64,000 bases of DNA from contig DAOTTX010000104.1 of the NCBI GenBank assembly GCA_034437515.1, forward strand, positions 62,001 through 126,000, given 5' to 3'. The stretch is from DAOTTX01 sp034437515 (GTDB lineage: Bacteria > Chloroflexota > Anaerolineae > Aggregatilineales > Phototrophicaceae). The notes under the pieces are model-generated. The model was not told the origin of the DNA. It worked only from the letters and a program-made list of their open reading frames with translations, and searched no databases. Positions 52,896 to 61,455 of this stretch are shown piece by piece. The position numbers were made by a program, and so were the translations under genes. Positions within the stretch are counted from its first letter, which is position 1, and each line of letters starts with the position of its first letter.

Positions 52896-53783
52896 ATGGT
52901 AACGACAAAAGAAGAACAAGCACAGATCAAGACCGAAGACCTGATGAAGCTCGCCGATTGGCAGCAGGTCAAGGAATATACCGACATCACCTACCATAAG
53001 GCAGATGGTGTCGCACGGATCGCATTCAACCGCCCAGATGTTCGTAATGCGTTCCGTCCGATGACCATCGACGAGATGACCGAGGCCGTGCTGGATGCGT
53101 GGCATGATAGTCAGATCGGTGTGGTGTGGATCACCGCCAATGGCCCCAGTAGCAAGGACGGTGTGTGGTCGTTCTGTGCAGGTGGGGATCAATCTGTGCG
53201 CGGGGATGCGGGTTATGTCGGTGATGACGGCGTGGCACGGCTCAACGTGCTGCAATTGCAACGCTACATCCGCAACATGCCCAAGCCGGTGATCGCCGTT
53301 GTGCCGGGATACGCTATTGGCGGTGGTCATGTGCTGCACGTCTGTTGTGATTTGACCATCAGTAGCGATAACGCCATTTACGGGCAGACCGGCCCCATCG
53401 TCGGTAGCTTCGACGCGGGGTATGGCTCGTCGTTTCTCGCGGCGCACATCGGGCAGAAGAAAGCGCGTGAAATCTGGTTCCTGTGTCGCCAATATAGCGC
53501 CGCCGATGCCGAAGACATGGGCATGGTCAACACGGTTGTGCCGCTGAAAGACCTCGAAGCCGAGGCGTTGCAATGGTCGAGTGAGATTCTGACGAAGTCA
53601 CCGATTGCGCTGCGGTTCGTCAAGGCCGGGTTGAACGCCGAACTCGACGGACAAACCGGTGTGCAGGTCATGGCGGGTGACGCGACGATGCTATTCTACA
53701 TGACTGAAGAGGGTAGCGAAGGCAAACGTGCCTTCCTCGAGAAGCGCGACCCGGATTTCAGCAAGTTCCCGCGCCGTCCATAA
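52896..53783 (+). CDS. menB: 1,4-dihydroxy-2-naphthoyl-CoA synthase
   Basis: 295 residues from the ATG at 52896, with AAGGAG 7 bases upstream; the longer frame from 52857 runs back into the repeat and is rejected. The crotonase fold has ARIAFNRPDVRNAFRPMTID, WSFCAGGDQSVRG (oxyanion hole), YAIGGGHVLHVCCDLTI and GPIVGSFDAGYGSS with the MenB-type aspartate, and ends in FLEKRDPDFSKFPRRP, the usual MenB C-terminus. It closes the second ring from o-succinylbenzoyl-CoA. Confidence 0.96.
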   Translation: MVTTKEEQAQIKTEDLMKLADWQQVKEYTDITYHKADGVARIAFNRPDVRNAFRPMTIDEMTEAVLDAWHDSQIGVVWITANGPSSKDGVWSFCAGGDQSVRGDAGYVGDDGVARLNVLQLQRYIRNMPKPVIAVVPGYAIGGGHVLHVCCDLTISSDNAIYGQTGPIVGSFDAGYGSSFLAAHIGQKKAREIWFLCRQYSAADAEDMGMVNTVVPLKDLEAEALQWSSEILTKSPIALRFVKAGLNAELDGQTGVQVMAGDATMLFYMTEEGSEGKRAFLEKRDPDFSKFPRRP

Positions 53784-53800
53784 GCACGGTACAATAGCGA

Positions 53801-53824
53801 TGCCGGGGCAGTGGTGCTCCGGCA
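53801..53824 (+). terminator. Hairpin between menB and the Uma2 gene
   Basis: A 10-bp stem (53801-53810 with 53815-53824, one G-T) has a 4-base loop. The following bases are only mildly T-rich, so it may be a weak terminator or a message stabiliser. Confidence 0.5.
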
Positions 53825-53854
53825 CTTCCCGTTGATGTTATGGGAGCAGCAGAG

Positions 53855-54457
53855 ATGGTAGACAAATCAACTGAAATAGCAGAAGTATCCGAAGACGTCT
53901 ATATGCACGAGTACGCCGCTGAGTTCTATGAGTGGGTTGGGGGAGTATTAATCAAGATGACGCCTGTATCGGCAAGGCACGATGGATTGACTCGTTTTCT
54001 TGATCGGTTGATCGGAGGATACCTTGATCTCACCAACTTGGGGCAAATCCGTAGCGCCCCCTTCGTGATGCGGGTTGGCAAATCTCGCCGCGAACCGGAT
54101 TTACAGGTCATCCTTAACGACAACCCCGGCGAACTCACCGATACGTACATGGACGGCCCAGCCGATATTTGCATCGAGATCGTCTCACCGAGTAATGAGG
54201 CCGTTGACTACGGTGATAAGTTCCGTGAGTACGAACAGGCCGGTGTGCGTGAATACTGGATTTTTGACCCCATGCGTCAGGAAACCCGTTTTCATCGCCT
54301 GAATAGCAAAGGCACTTATACACAGGTGATACCGGAAGACGGTAAATACACGACGCCTCTGCTTCCCGACTTTGTGCTGGATGTGTCGCTGTTGTGGCAG
54401 GACGACCTGCCGGACTTATTTACCGTCGCGCAGATGGTCAAGGATATGCTGAACTAA
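53855..54457 (+). CDS. Uma2-family endonuclease-like protein
   Basis: 200 residues from the ATG at 53855, 9 bases after GGGAG; an ATG five codons earlier is possible. The restriction-like nuclease fold of Uma2/DUF820 is readable: SARHDGLTRFLDRLI, SRREPDLQVILND with the Asp, DICIEIVSPSNE with the Glu, and DKFREYEQAGVREYWIFDP. Uma2 genes are common in cyanobacteria and Chloroflexota, often in many copies; their role is unclear. Its stop overlaps the menE start as TAATG, so it is embedded in the men operon. Confidence 0.92.
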   Translation: MVDKSTEIAEVSEDVYMHEYAAEFYEWVGGVLIKMTPVSARHDGLTRFLDRLIGGYLDLTNLGQIRSAPFVMRVGKSRREPDLQVILNDNPGELTDTYMDGPADICIEIVSPSNEAVDYGDKFREYEQAGVREYWIFDPMRQETRFHRLNSKGTYTQVIPEDGKYTTPLLPDFVLDVSLLWQDDLPDLFTVAQMVKDMLN

Positions 54458-55902
54458 TGCAGGATTGGCTTTCCGCCCGCGCCGATGCAACGCCGCATAA
54501 AACTGCGTTACTGACGCACACATTTCAGCAATTGAACCAGCAGGTAAGCGCGATGTCGAGTCAGTGGCGCGTTAAGGGCATCCAGCGGGGCGACCATGTA
54601 GGACTGATAATGCAATCTTCACCGTTCGCGGTGGTGCAGGTGTTTACTGCGCTGCGGACGGGTGCCGTCCTGGTCCCGCTCAATAGCCGTTTAACCGTCG
54701 ATGAGATTCACCAGCAGTTGACCAATGCGGATTGTAAGTGGCTGCTTTCTCATGGTGCTGGCGAAGTCTTGCGAGAACTACATAAACGCGGTCATCAGAT
54801 TATAGAGCTTGACGAAACAACAGTGAGGACAACTGAAAAAAGCGAGTGCGACGTAGATCTTGATGCGCCGTTTTTGATCGTCCATACCTCCGGTACATCT
54901 GGTGTGCCGAAAGGCGCGACCCTCACCGCCGGGAATATTTTCTACAGCGCGACCGCGTCGGCCTACCGACTTGGTGTGCTGCCGGATGACAAATGGTTAT
55001 GCACATTGCCGCTGTATCACGTCGGTGGATTGAGCATCATCTTACGGGCGTGCCTGTACGGCATTACCGTCGATTTGCGTGAACGTTTTGATCTTGAGAC
55101 GGTCAATCACGCACTAGCGCACGAAGGAGTCACGCTGGTTTCTCTGGTGCCGACCATGTTGTATCGTCTGTTAGAGCACGGTACGCCGGAAAAGTGGTCA
55201 AGTCTGCGCTGTGTGCTGCTCGGTGGGGCGGCGGCGACGGCTGACTTGTTTGAACGCTGTGCCGCCTATAACATTCCGGTTGCGACGACGTATGGACTCA
55301 GCGAGGCGGCCTCACAGGTAGCGACTGCGTCGCCGGAACTCGCCGCACGCAAACCGGGGACGGTTGGTAAACCGCTGTTGTTCACACGGGTGCGCGTGGT
55401 CGATGAGAATGACGACGATCAACCGGTGGGTGAATACGGCGAGGTGGTCGTCAGTGGGCCGACCGTCATGCAGGAATATTATAATCACGCTGATGCGACC
55501 GCGAAGACTCTGCGCGACGGGTGGTTGCACACCGGCGACATCGGCTATCTGGATGAAGACGGCGACCTGTGGTTGGTGCAGCGCCGCAGTGATCTTATCG
55601 TCACAGGTGGCGAGAATGTCTATCCGGCAGAAGTTGAGGCGGTGCTGCGTTCGCATCCGGCTGTGAAGGATGTTGCTGTCGTCGGTGTGAGCGACCCGGA
55701 ATGGGGACAGCAGGTCGCCGCTGCCGTACAACGCATCGACGATACAGCACTGACGGAAGAAGACTTAATCGCTTACAGCCGTGAGCGCCTCGCGGGATAC
55801 AAGCATCCACGCCGGATCTTGTTCGTTGCTGCGCTGCCGCAAACCGGCTCCGGCAAGATTCAACGGCGAGCGGTGGTCGATCTCTTTGGCGATGACGTAT
55901 GA
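54457..55902 (+). CDS. menE: o-Succinylbenzoate-CoA ligase
   Basis: 481 residues from the ATG at 54457, which overlaps the Uma2 stop. It is an ANL-family adenylate-forming enzyme: P-loop VHTSGTSGVPKGATLT, ATTYGLSEAASQVAT, LHTGDIGYLDEDGDLWL, RRSDLIVTGGENVYPAEVE and the C-terminal lysine region LPQTGSGKIQRR. It activates OSB with CoA for MenB. Placement in the men operon supports the name. The following hydrolase gene overlaps it by 4 bases. Confidence 0.93.
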   Translation: MQDWLSARADATPHKTALLTHTFQQLNQQVSAMSSQWRVKGIQRGDHVGLIMQSSPFAVVQVFTALRTGAVLVPLNSRLTVDEIHQQLTNADCKWLLSHGAGEVLRELHKRGHQIIELDETTVRTTEKSECDVDLDAPFLIVHTSGTSGVPKGATLTAGNIFYSATASAYRLGVLPDDKWLCTLPLYHVGGLSIILRACLYGITVDLRERFDLETVNHALAHEGVTLVSLVPTMLYRLLEHGTPEKWSSLRCVLLGGAAATADLFERCAAYNIPVATTYGLSEAASQVATASPELAARKPGTVGKPLLFTRVRVVDENDDDQPVGEYGEVVVSGPTVMQEYYNHADATAKTLRDGWLHTGDIGYLDEDGDLWLVQRRSDLIVTGGENVYPAEVEAVLRSHPAVKDVAVVGVSDPEWGQQVAAAVQRIDDTALTEEDLIAYSRERLAGYKHPRRILFVAALPQTGSGKIQRRAVVDLFGDDV

Positions 55903-56717
55903 CTGACACAGTGACGATCAACGGTCTGCGCTATCACATCCGGCAAAACGGTCAGGGTGCGGCGCTGCTGTTATTGCATGGCTTTACCGGCACCGGCGAG
56001 ACGTGGTCGCCGGTATGGGCTAGGCTGGCGCAGAACTACTGGCTCATTGCGCCGGATTTGATCGGTCACGGACGGACGGACGCGCCCGCCACCTCTGACC
56101 GTTACAATATGATTGCCGCTGCCGCTGATCTGGTTGCGCTGCTCGATCATTTGGGTGCGGGTTGCGTGCATTTGCTGGGTTATTCGATGGGTGGTCGGCT
56201 GGCACTTTACACCGCGCTGCATTATCCGGCACGTTTTCGCACATTGACGCTCGAAAGTGCCTCACCCGGTCTGCGGACGACCGCCGAGCGAGACGACCGG
56301 CGTGGTCGTGATGACGTGCTGGCGGATCGGATCGAACGTGAGGGGGTTACGTCTTTCATTGATTTTTGGGAGACTCTGTCCTTATGGGAAAGTCAGCAGC
56401 ACATCCTCGATGATGCAGCGAAAGCGGCGCTGCGTGCCGAACGATTGAGCCAGCGACCATGTGGATTAGCCAACAGCCTACGCGGAATGGGAACCGGTGT
56501 GCAACCGTCACTATGGGAGCGACTGCCGGAATTAACGCTGCCCGTTCAGTTGATCGTAGGGGCACGTGATGAGAAATTTGTCGGCATCAATGAGGCGATG
56601 TGCGCTTCACTTGCTAACGCGCAACTGTCGATTGTTTCTCAGGCCGGGCATACGGTGCATCTTGAACAACCGCGACGGTTCCAGGACATCATTACTGCAT
56701 TTCTGAGTGAGCATTGA
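55899..56717 (+). CDS. menH: SHCHC synthase-like alpha/beta hydrolase
   Basis: 272 residues of the alpha/beta hydrolase fold. LLLHGFTGTGETW gives the oxyanion hole, LLGYSMGGRLALY the serine elbow, and GHTVHLEQP the late histidine; the Asp is likely in LIVGARDEKFVGI. MenH removes pyruvate from SEPHCHC, the MenD product. The sequence resembles MenH and the context supports it. It overlaps menE by 4 bases and is followed by menC with a 3-base gap. Confidence 0.9.
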   Translation: MTDTVTINGLRYHIRQNGQGAALLLLHGFTGTGETWSPVWARLAQNYWLIAPDLIGHGRTDAPATSDRYNMIAAAADLVALLDHLGAGCVHLLGYSMGGRLALYTALHYPARFRTLTLESASPGLRTTAERDDRRGRDDVLADRIEREGVTSFIDFWETLSLWESQQHILDDAAKAALRAERLSQRPCGLANSLRGMGTGVQPSLWERLPELTLPVQLIVGARDEKFVGINEAMCASLANAQLSIVSQAGHTVHLEQPRRFQDIITAFLSEH

Positions 56718-56720
56718 CCC

Positions 56721-57818
56721 ATGTCGATCACAATTCAACACGTCGAACTCATCCCGGTATCGTTGCCGTTGAAATCGCCGTTTCGCACCAGCTATGGCGT
56801 GCAAACGCATAAGGACGCGATCATAGTTAAGGTCACCACGTCTGATGATGTTATCGCCTGGGGAGAAGCGTCCATGCAGGCTAACCCCAGTTACGACCCG
56901 GAAACGATTGTCACCGGTGAACATATTCTACGAGACTTCCTCATCCCGTTGGTGACTGGAACCACGCTCGACCGCCCGACCGATTTTCCGGGGGTGGTCG
57001 CGCAGGTGCGCGGACACCAGTTCGCTAAGGCCGGGCTAGAAGCGGCGGTGTGGGATGCGTTCGCCAAAACTCAGGGCGTTCGGTTGGTTGATCTGATGGC
57101 GCGTTTTTTGCCGGAGGGGTACATGCCGTGTGCAGTGGTGCCGGTGGGTGCGGCGGTCAGCTTACAGGCGACAATCGAGGCGACGTTTGATGTGATCCAA
57201 ACACGCATCGACCAGGGCTATGCGCGGATCAAGCTCAAGATCAAACCGGGGCAGGATGTGGAACTGCTGCGGGCAGTGCGCGAACGCTTCCCTGACCTGC
57301 CGTTGATGGCGGATGCCAACAGCGCCTACACCCTCGCGGACGCCGATCATCTCGCCAAATTAGATACGTTTGACCTGATGATGATCGAGCAACCGCTGGC
57401 ACACAACGACCTCTATGAACACAGCCAGCTTGCGGGCCGTATGCGGACGCCGATTTGCCTCGATGAGAGTGTAAAATCGCTGCACGATTGGCGCTTGGCG
57501 CTGCACTTGAACGAGCGTTTCATTCTCAACCTGAAGCCGGGGCGGGTCGGCGGCATCACCGAAGCCCTGCATATTTACCGACATAGTGTGGAAAAAGGCG
57601 CATCGTTGTGGATCGGCGGGATGCTGGAAACGGGTATCGGACGGGCGGCGGCGCTGGCGTTGGCGTCACTGCCGGGGATTGACCTGCCCGGCGACATCGG
57701 CGCGTCAGATCGCTATTTCGAGCACGACATCGTGGCACCGGCGTTTACGCTCAATGCGGACGGTACACTGAGTTTACCAGATGGCTCCGGTATCGGCGTT
57801 GAAGTGCAATTGCCTTAA
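56721..57818 (+). CDS. menC: o-Succinylbenzoate synthase (enolase superfamily)
   Basis: 365 residues of the muconate-lactonizing subgroup of the enolase superfamily. The KxK motif (IKLKIKPG), metal ligands in LMADANSAY, FDLMMIEQP and CLDESVKS, and the late KPGRVGGITEAL with lysine are readable. MenC dehydrates SHCHC to OSB. Homologues often also act as N-acylamino-acid racemases or dipeptide epimerases, but the men context favours OSB synthase. The end overlaps the convergent YqeC-MocA gene by 4 bases. Confidence 0.92.
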   Translation: MSITIQHVELIPVSLPLKSPFRTSYGVQTHKDAIIVKVTTSDDVIAWGEASMQANPSYDPETIVTGEHILRDFLIPLVTGTTLDRPTDFPGVVAQVRGHQFAKAGLEAAVWDAFAKTQGVRLVDLMARFLPEGYMPCAVVPVGAAVSLQATIEATFDVIQTRIDQGYARIKLKIKPGQDVELLRAVRERFPDLPLMADANSAYTLADADHLAKLDTFDLMMIEQPLAHNDLYEHSQLAGRMRTPICLDESVKSLHDWRLALHLNERFILNLKPGRVGGITEALHIYRHSVEKGASLWIGGMLETGIGRAAALALASLPGIDLPGDIGASDRYFEHDIVAPAFTLNADGTLSLPDGSGIGVEVQLP

Positions 57819-59164
57819 GTCAATCCGGCACGCCAGCGTTCTTCCGTGTAATCTTCGGGCGTATCGACATCACGCAGCACGCTATCGGTATCGACGTTGA
57901 CGTAATGGATGCGTTCGGCGTGGTTGTCGATCACATCACGGGGACTGCCAGTGCGTGGCAGGTTGTAGATGTCTTTCCAGAAGCGCCGGCCTAACAGAAT
58001 CGGGTGTCCCCGGCGCATCTCAAAGCTGGGCGCTAGGATTTCACTCGCACCTTCGGAATAAGCTGTCAACAAACGATAGATCACTTTCGGTTGGATGCGT
58101 GGTTGGTCGCCCAATACGATCAACGAGGCGGCGATGTGTTCAGGCATTGCCCGCAGGCCGACCTTAAGCGACGAGAGCATCTCCCCCCGGCGATAAGACC
58201 GGTTGTAAACCACCGAGACACCCATCGGTTTGACCAGCGCCTTCACCTCTTTAGCCATATGCCCGGTGACGACCACGATATGCTCAACACGGGCGTTAAT
58301 CAACTGCTCGATGATGTGTTCGATGATGGTCTTGCCGCGTGCCCAAGGGAGCAGCACTTTAGGTTCTCCCATGCGCGAGGACATCCCCGCTGCCAGTACA
58401 ACCGCACCCACCGGACGCCGGACTTCATAAATCGGGTCGGTCGCACGAGCGGCACCCATCGCCACACCATGCAGCCGAGATTTACGTAGTGCTAGTCGGG
58501 CGATCATCCGCGCCCGTGCCCGCCCGTAACCTTTGCTGGGGGTTTGATTGAGGAAGGCCATCACACGGGTGCTTTTGGGGACGTTGTGCAAACCCAGGGT
58601 TTCATCGCGGAGTATCTGAGCGATCCAGGGAGATTTGATCGTGTTGCCGCGTTTAAAGCCGTAGCGGTCGATAATGGCGCTGGCATTGTAGATGTATTCG
58701 TCGTCCAGTGGGGTGCTGAGGGCTTTCAGCGACGCCAACATAATCACCAGCGATGTCTCCGGCGGGATCGTCGGCTCATCGGGGAAGGGTGCTTTAAGCG
58801 GCATCCCGTTGGAGACATCCGCTTTGACCAGCAGCACATCGCTGTCTACACTGTCGATCAACTGACGAATCCATTCCGGGTTAGGGCCATAGACCGTGTC
58901 ATTCTCGATGGAATCATACAGAAAGACAAAGCCGGATTTGTTCAAGGCCTCCGAGATTTCGGTGCTTTCCGCATTCGGTGTGAGTGCGTTGGGCATCAGT
59001 TTGAGTTGTTCGGCCTTAATGCCGGTGGTTGTCGTCGCCAGGACGCGCCAACCTGCTTCTACGAGTTCGTAAGCCATCGTGACCATTGTGGAGGTCTTGC
59101 CACCCGCACCGATAAAGGCGACCACGTCGCCGGGTGTGACGTAAAATGCTTCGTGGAGTTTCAT
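57815..59164 (-). CDS. YqeC-MocA fusion for molybdenum hydroxylase maturation
   Basis: 449 residues with two parts. Residues about 1-225 match YqeC (selenium-dependent hydroxylase accessory protein): FIGAGGKTSTM is a P-loop-like site and VLATTTTGIKAEQ follows. Residues about 250-449 are a MobA/MocA-type nucleotidyltransferase: VGAVVLAAGMSSRMGEPK, VTGHMAKEVKAL, VVYNRSYRRGEMLSS and LGDQPRIQP. MocA makes molybdopterin cytosine dinucleotide for hydroxylases. The start lies 8 bases after the large hydroxylase subunit, so the two are one operon. Fusion of the two functions in one chain is less usual. Confidence 0.9.
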   Translation of the reverse strand: MKLHEAFYVTPGDVVAFIGAGGKTSTMVTMAYELVEAGWRVLATTTTGIKAEQLKLMPNALTPNAESTEISEALNKSGFVFLYDSIENDTVYGPNPEWIRQLIDSVDSDVLLVKADVSNGMPLKAPFPDEPTIPPETSLVIMLASLKALSTPLDDEYIYNASAIIDRYGFKRGNTIKSPWIAQILRDETLGLHNVPKSTRVMAFLNQTPSKGYGRARARMIARLALRKSRLHGVAMGAARATDPIYEVRRPVGAVVLAAGMSSRMGEPKVLLPWARGKTIIEHIIEQLINARVEHIVVVTGHMAKEVKALVKPMGVSVVYNRSYRRGEMLSSLKVGLRAMPEHIAASLIVLGDQPRIQPKVIYRLLTAYSEGASEILAPSFEMRRGHPILLGRRFWKDIYNLPRTGSPRDVIDNHAERIHYVNVDTDSVLRDVDTPEDYTEERWRAGLT

Positions 59165-59171
59165 ATGTCTT

Positions 59172-61400
59172 TTACTCCAATATGCCTATTCCATGTTGCC
59201 GTAATGCCATCACGACGCGATCCGGCGTGAAGGGCACGTCATTCAACCAGACACCTGTTGCGTCGTAGACGGCGGCAGCAATCGCGGGGGCCAGCGGTAG
59301 GAAGGGCATCTCCGCGACTCCTCGTGCGCCCCAGGGGCCGATTGGGTCAGGGTATTCTAGCACAACCGATTTGACCTCGGTCGGGATGTCTAATGCAGTC
59401 GGGATCAAATAGGTCGAGAGATACGGGTTTTTGATCCGACCATTTTCTGAGATCAAATTTTCCATCAGCGCGTACCCCTGCGCCTGGACGACCGCGCCTT
59501 CGATCTGCCCGGTGACTTGCTGCGGGTTAATCGCTTTACCGACATCATGGGTAGAAACGACCTTGACCAGATGAATATGTCCGGTTTCGATGTCGATCTC
59601 GACTTCAACGGCCTGCGCCGCGTAGCCGTAGGCGAAGTTCGGTTCACTTTTGCCCGTTTTGGGGTCGTACATGGTCGTCTTGGGTGGTCGATACATAAAT
59701 TCACCCACTGCCGGGCGTTCTTCTCCCGCCCATTTCTTCAGTGCGACCTCCGCTGCGCCGCGTAATGCGTTCCCCGCCATAAACGTCAATCGGGAGGCTG
59801 ACGCGCTCCCCGATGAACCCGCCGCTGCCGTATCCGAGGAGACGAGCTTCACCTTATGGAACGGCACGCCGACCGCATCCGCCGCCATTTGCATGATGAC
59901 GGTATGTGCGCCCTGCCCGACATCAGCACCGGCCTGTGTGACCACCACTTCGTCAATCTTGGCACCCCCGCGCAGTTCTATTTTCGCCCAGCTATGCTCC
60001 GGGAAGCCGAAGCTATAACCGACGTTCTTAAAACCGCAGGCAATCCCTACACCCCGGCGTTTATTCGGTGCGCTGGGGGGTGTGGATGGCTTGAGCCGCC
60101 ATGCACTGTTAACCTGCTGCCAGAAGCTCTCACGCCCGGCAGCCTCGATGACATCAGGCATAGTGACCCCCGGCGGCAGCGGTGTTCCGACGGACAAAAT
60201 GCTGCCCTCACGGATCGTGTTTTTGAGTCGAATTTCCAGCGGATCCATGCCGAGCAACTGCGCGAGTTTATTGATTTGTCCCTCAGCGCAAAGCGCGGCC
60301 TGGGGTGCGCCGAACCCGCGAAATGCGCCGCAGGGGATGTTATTCGTGTAGACGCCGTAAGTATCCAATTGGATGTTTGGTATTTCGTAAGGACCAGTAA
60401 CCATCAGGTTAGCATTCGCCATGACTTTCGTCGAGGTGTAGTTATACGCCCCAGAATCACCGATGACCTTGCCTTCGACTGCCACGATTTTACCGTCTTT
60501 GGTCGCGCCCCAACGCGCCCACATACGGAGCGGATGGCGCTTATGATGATAACGGATGGACTCTTCGCGATTCCAGATGGTTTTGACCGGGCGGCGCAGC
60601 TTCATCACCGCCAGTGCCAGTACGATCTGTACGGACATGTCCTCACGACCACCAAACGCGCCACCAATCGCCGGGTAGATCACCCGCACCTGTTCTTCTG
60701 GCAGGTCGAGCGCGTGTGTGATCTGCCACAGGTCTTCGTGCGTCCACTGCCCGGCGACCAGCACGGTGATGCGACCTTCATCGTCGATATAGCCGAGGCC
60801 GGCTTCCGGTTGCAGATAGGCGTGTTCCTGATAGCCGGTGCTGTATTCACCCTCGACGATCACATCCGCTTGTTGCCACCCGACCGGCATGTTGCCCTTG
60901 CGGATGCGATAGTGGCACAGCAGATTGTTGGGATTATTGGCGTGAAGCTGTGGTGCGTCGTCTTGCATTGCCGCTTCCATGTCGAAGGCGGCGGGCAAGT
61001 CCTCGTATTCGACCTCGATGAGCCGGGCTGCACGTCGCGCAATCACTTCGCTCTCCGCGACGACGACCGCAACACAATCCATGTAACAGCGCACAATGTC
61101 CGCGCCGGGGATGTCGCTGCCTGGCCCGCACAGCACGGGTTGATCTTTGGTAATCAGGCCATATTCGTTGACTGGCACATCGGCGGCTGTGAATATGACC
61201 ACCACGCCCGGCACGGCCTCGGCCTGCGTGGTGTCGATGCGTAATACTCGCGCATGGGCGCGGTCGCTGAAGCGCAGATGCAGCCATAACTGTCCCGGCA
61301 GATCAACATCGCCGGGGTAGGGTGTTTCTCCGGTGACTTTGCCATGTGCGTCGATTCGCTTGATGCTTTGACCGATGACAACGGTCTTCTCTCTGGGCAA
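59172..61400 (-). CDS. Xanthine-dehydrogenase-type hydroxylase, Mo-binding subunit
   Basis: 742 residues. It starts at TTG 61400 with GAGGGG upstream. The sequence has SIKRIDAHGKVTGETPYPGD, AIGGAFGGREDMS, the PCGAFRGFGAPQ motif, QAGADVGQGAHTVIMQMA and the catalytic-type GARGVAEMPFLPLAP with the conserved glutamate. GAFRGFG is typical for xanthine dehydrogenase and not for CoxL, which has a Cys-Ser loop. The substrate is a purine-like or nicotinate-like heterocycle. It needs molybdopterin (and perhaps selenium, given YqeC) and the 2Fe-2S subunit at the right window edge. Confidence 0.9.
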   Translation of the reverse strand: MPREKTVVIGQSIKRIDAHGKVTGETPYPGDVDLPGQLWLHLRFSDRAHARVLRIDTTQAEAVPGVVVIFTAADVPVNEYGLITKDQPVLCGPGSDIPGADIVRCYMDCVAVVVAESEVIARRAARLIEVEYEDLPAAFDMEAAMQDDAPQLHANNPNNLLCHYRIRKGNMPVGWQQADVIVEGEYSTGYQEHAYLQPEAGLGYIDDEGRITVLVAGQWTHEDLWQITHALDLPEEQVRVIYPAIGGAFGGREDMSVQIVLALAVMKLRRPVKTIWNREESIRYHHKRHPLRMWARWGATKDGKIVAVEGKVIGDSGAYNYTSTKVMANANLMVTGPYEIPNIQLDTYGVYTNNIPCGAFRGFGAPQAALCAEGQINKLAQLLGMDPLEIRLKNTIREGSILSVGTPLPPGVTMPDVIEAAGRESFWQQVNSAWRLKPSTPPSAPNKRRGVGIACGFKNVGYSFGFPEHSWAKIELRGGAKIDEVVVTQAGADVGQGAHTVIMQMAADAVGVPFHKVKLVSSDTAAAGSSGSASASRLTFMAGNALRGAAEVALKKWAGEERPAVGEFMYRPPKTTMYDPKTGKSEPNFAYGYAAQAVEVEIDIETGHIHLVKVVSTHDVGKAINPQQVTGQIEGAVVQAQGYALMENLISENGRIKNPYLSTYLIPTALDIPTEVKSVVLEYPDPIGPWGARGVAEMPFLPLAPAIAAAVYDATGVWLNDVPFTPDRVVMALRQHGIGILE

Positions 61401-61455
61401 TTTACGTGTTCCCCTCGAAATTCTGGTGTTATATCATCAATTATAACGGATTGTT

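Noticed and set aside
52821..53573. 250-codon open frame opposite menB
   Set aside because: It is the complement of the well-conserved menB gene and has no start signals; open antisense frames are common at this GC content.
59856..61244. 462-codon open frame opposite the Mo-binding subunit
   Set aside because: Shadow of a strongly conserved gene; codon pattern is that of the antisense strand.
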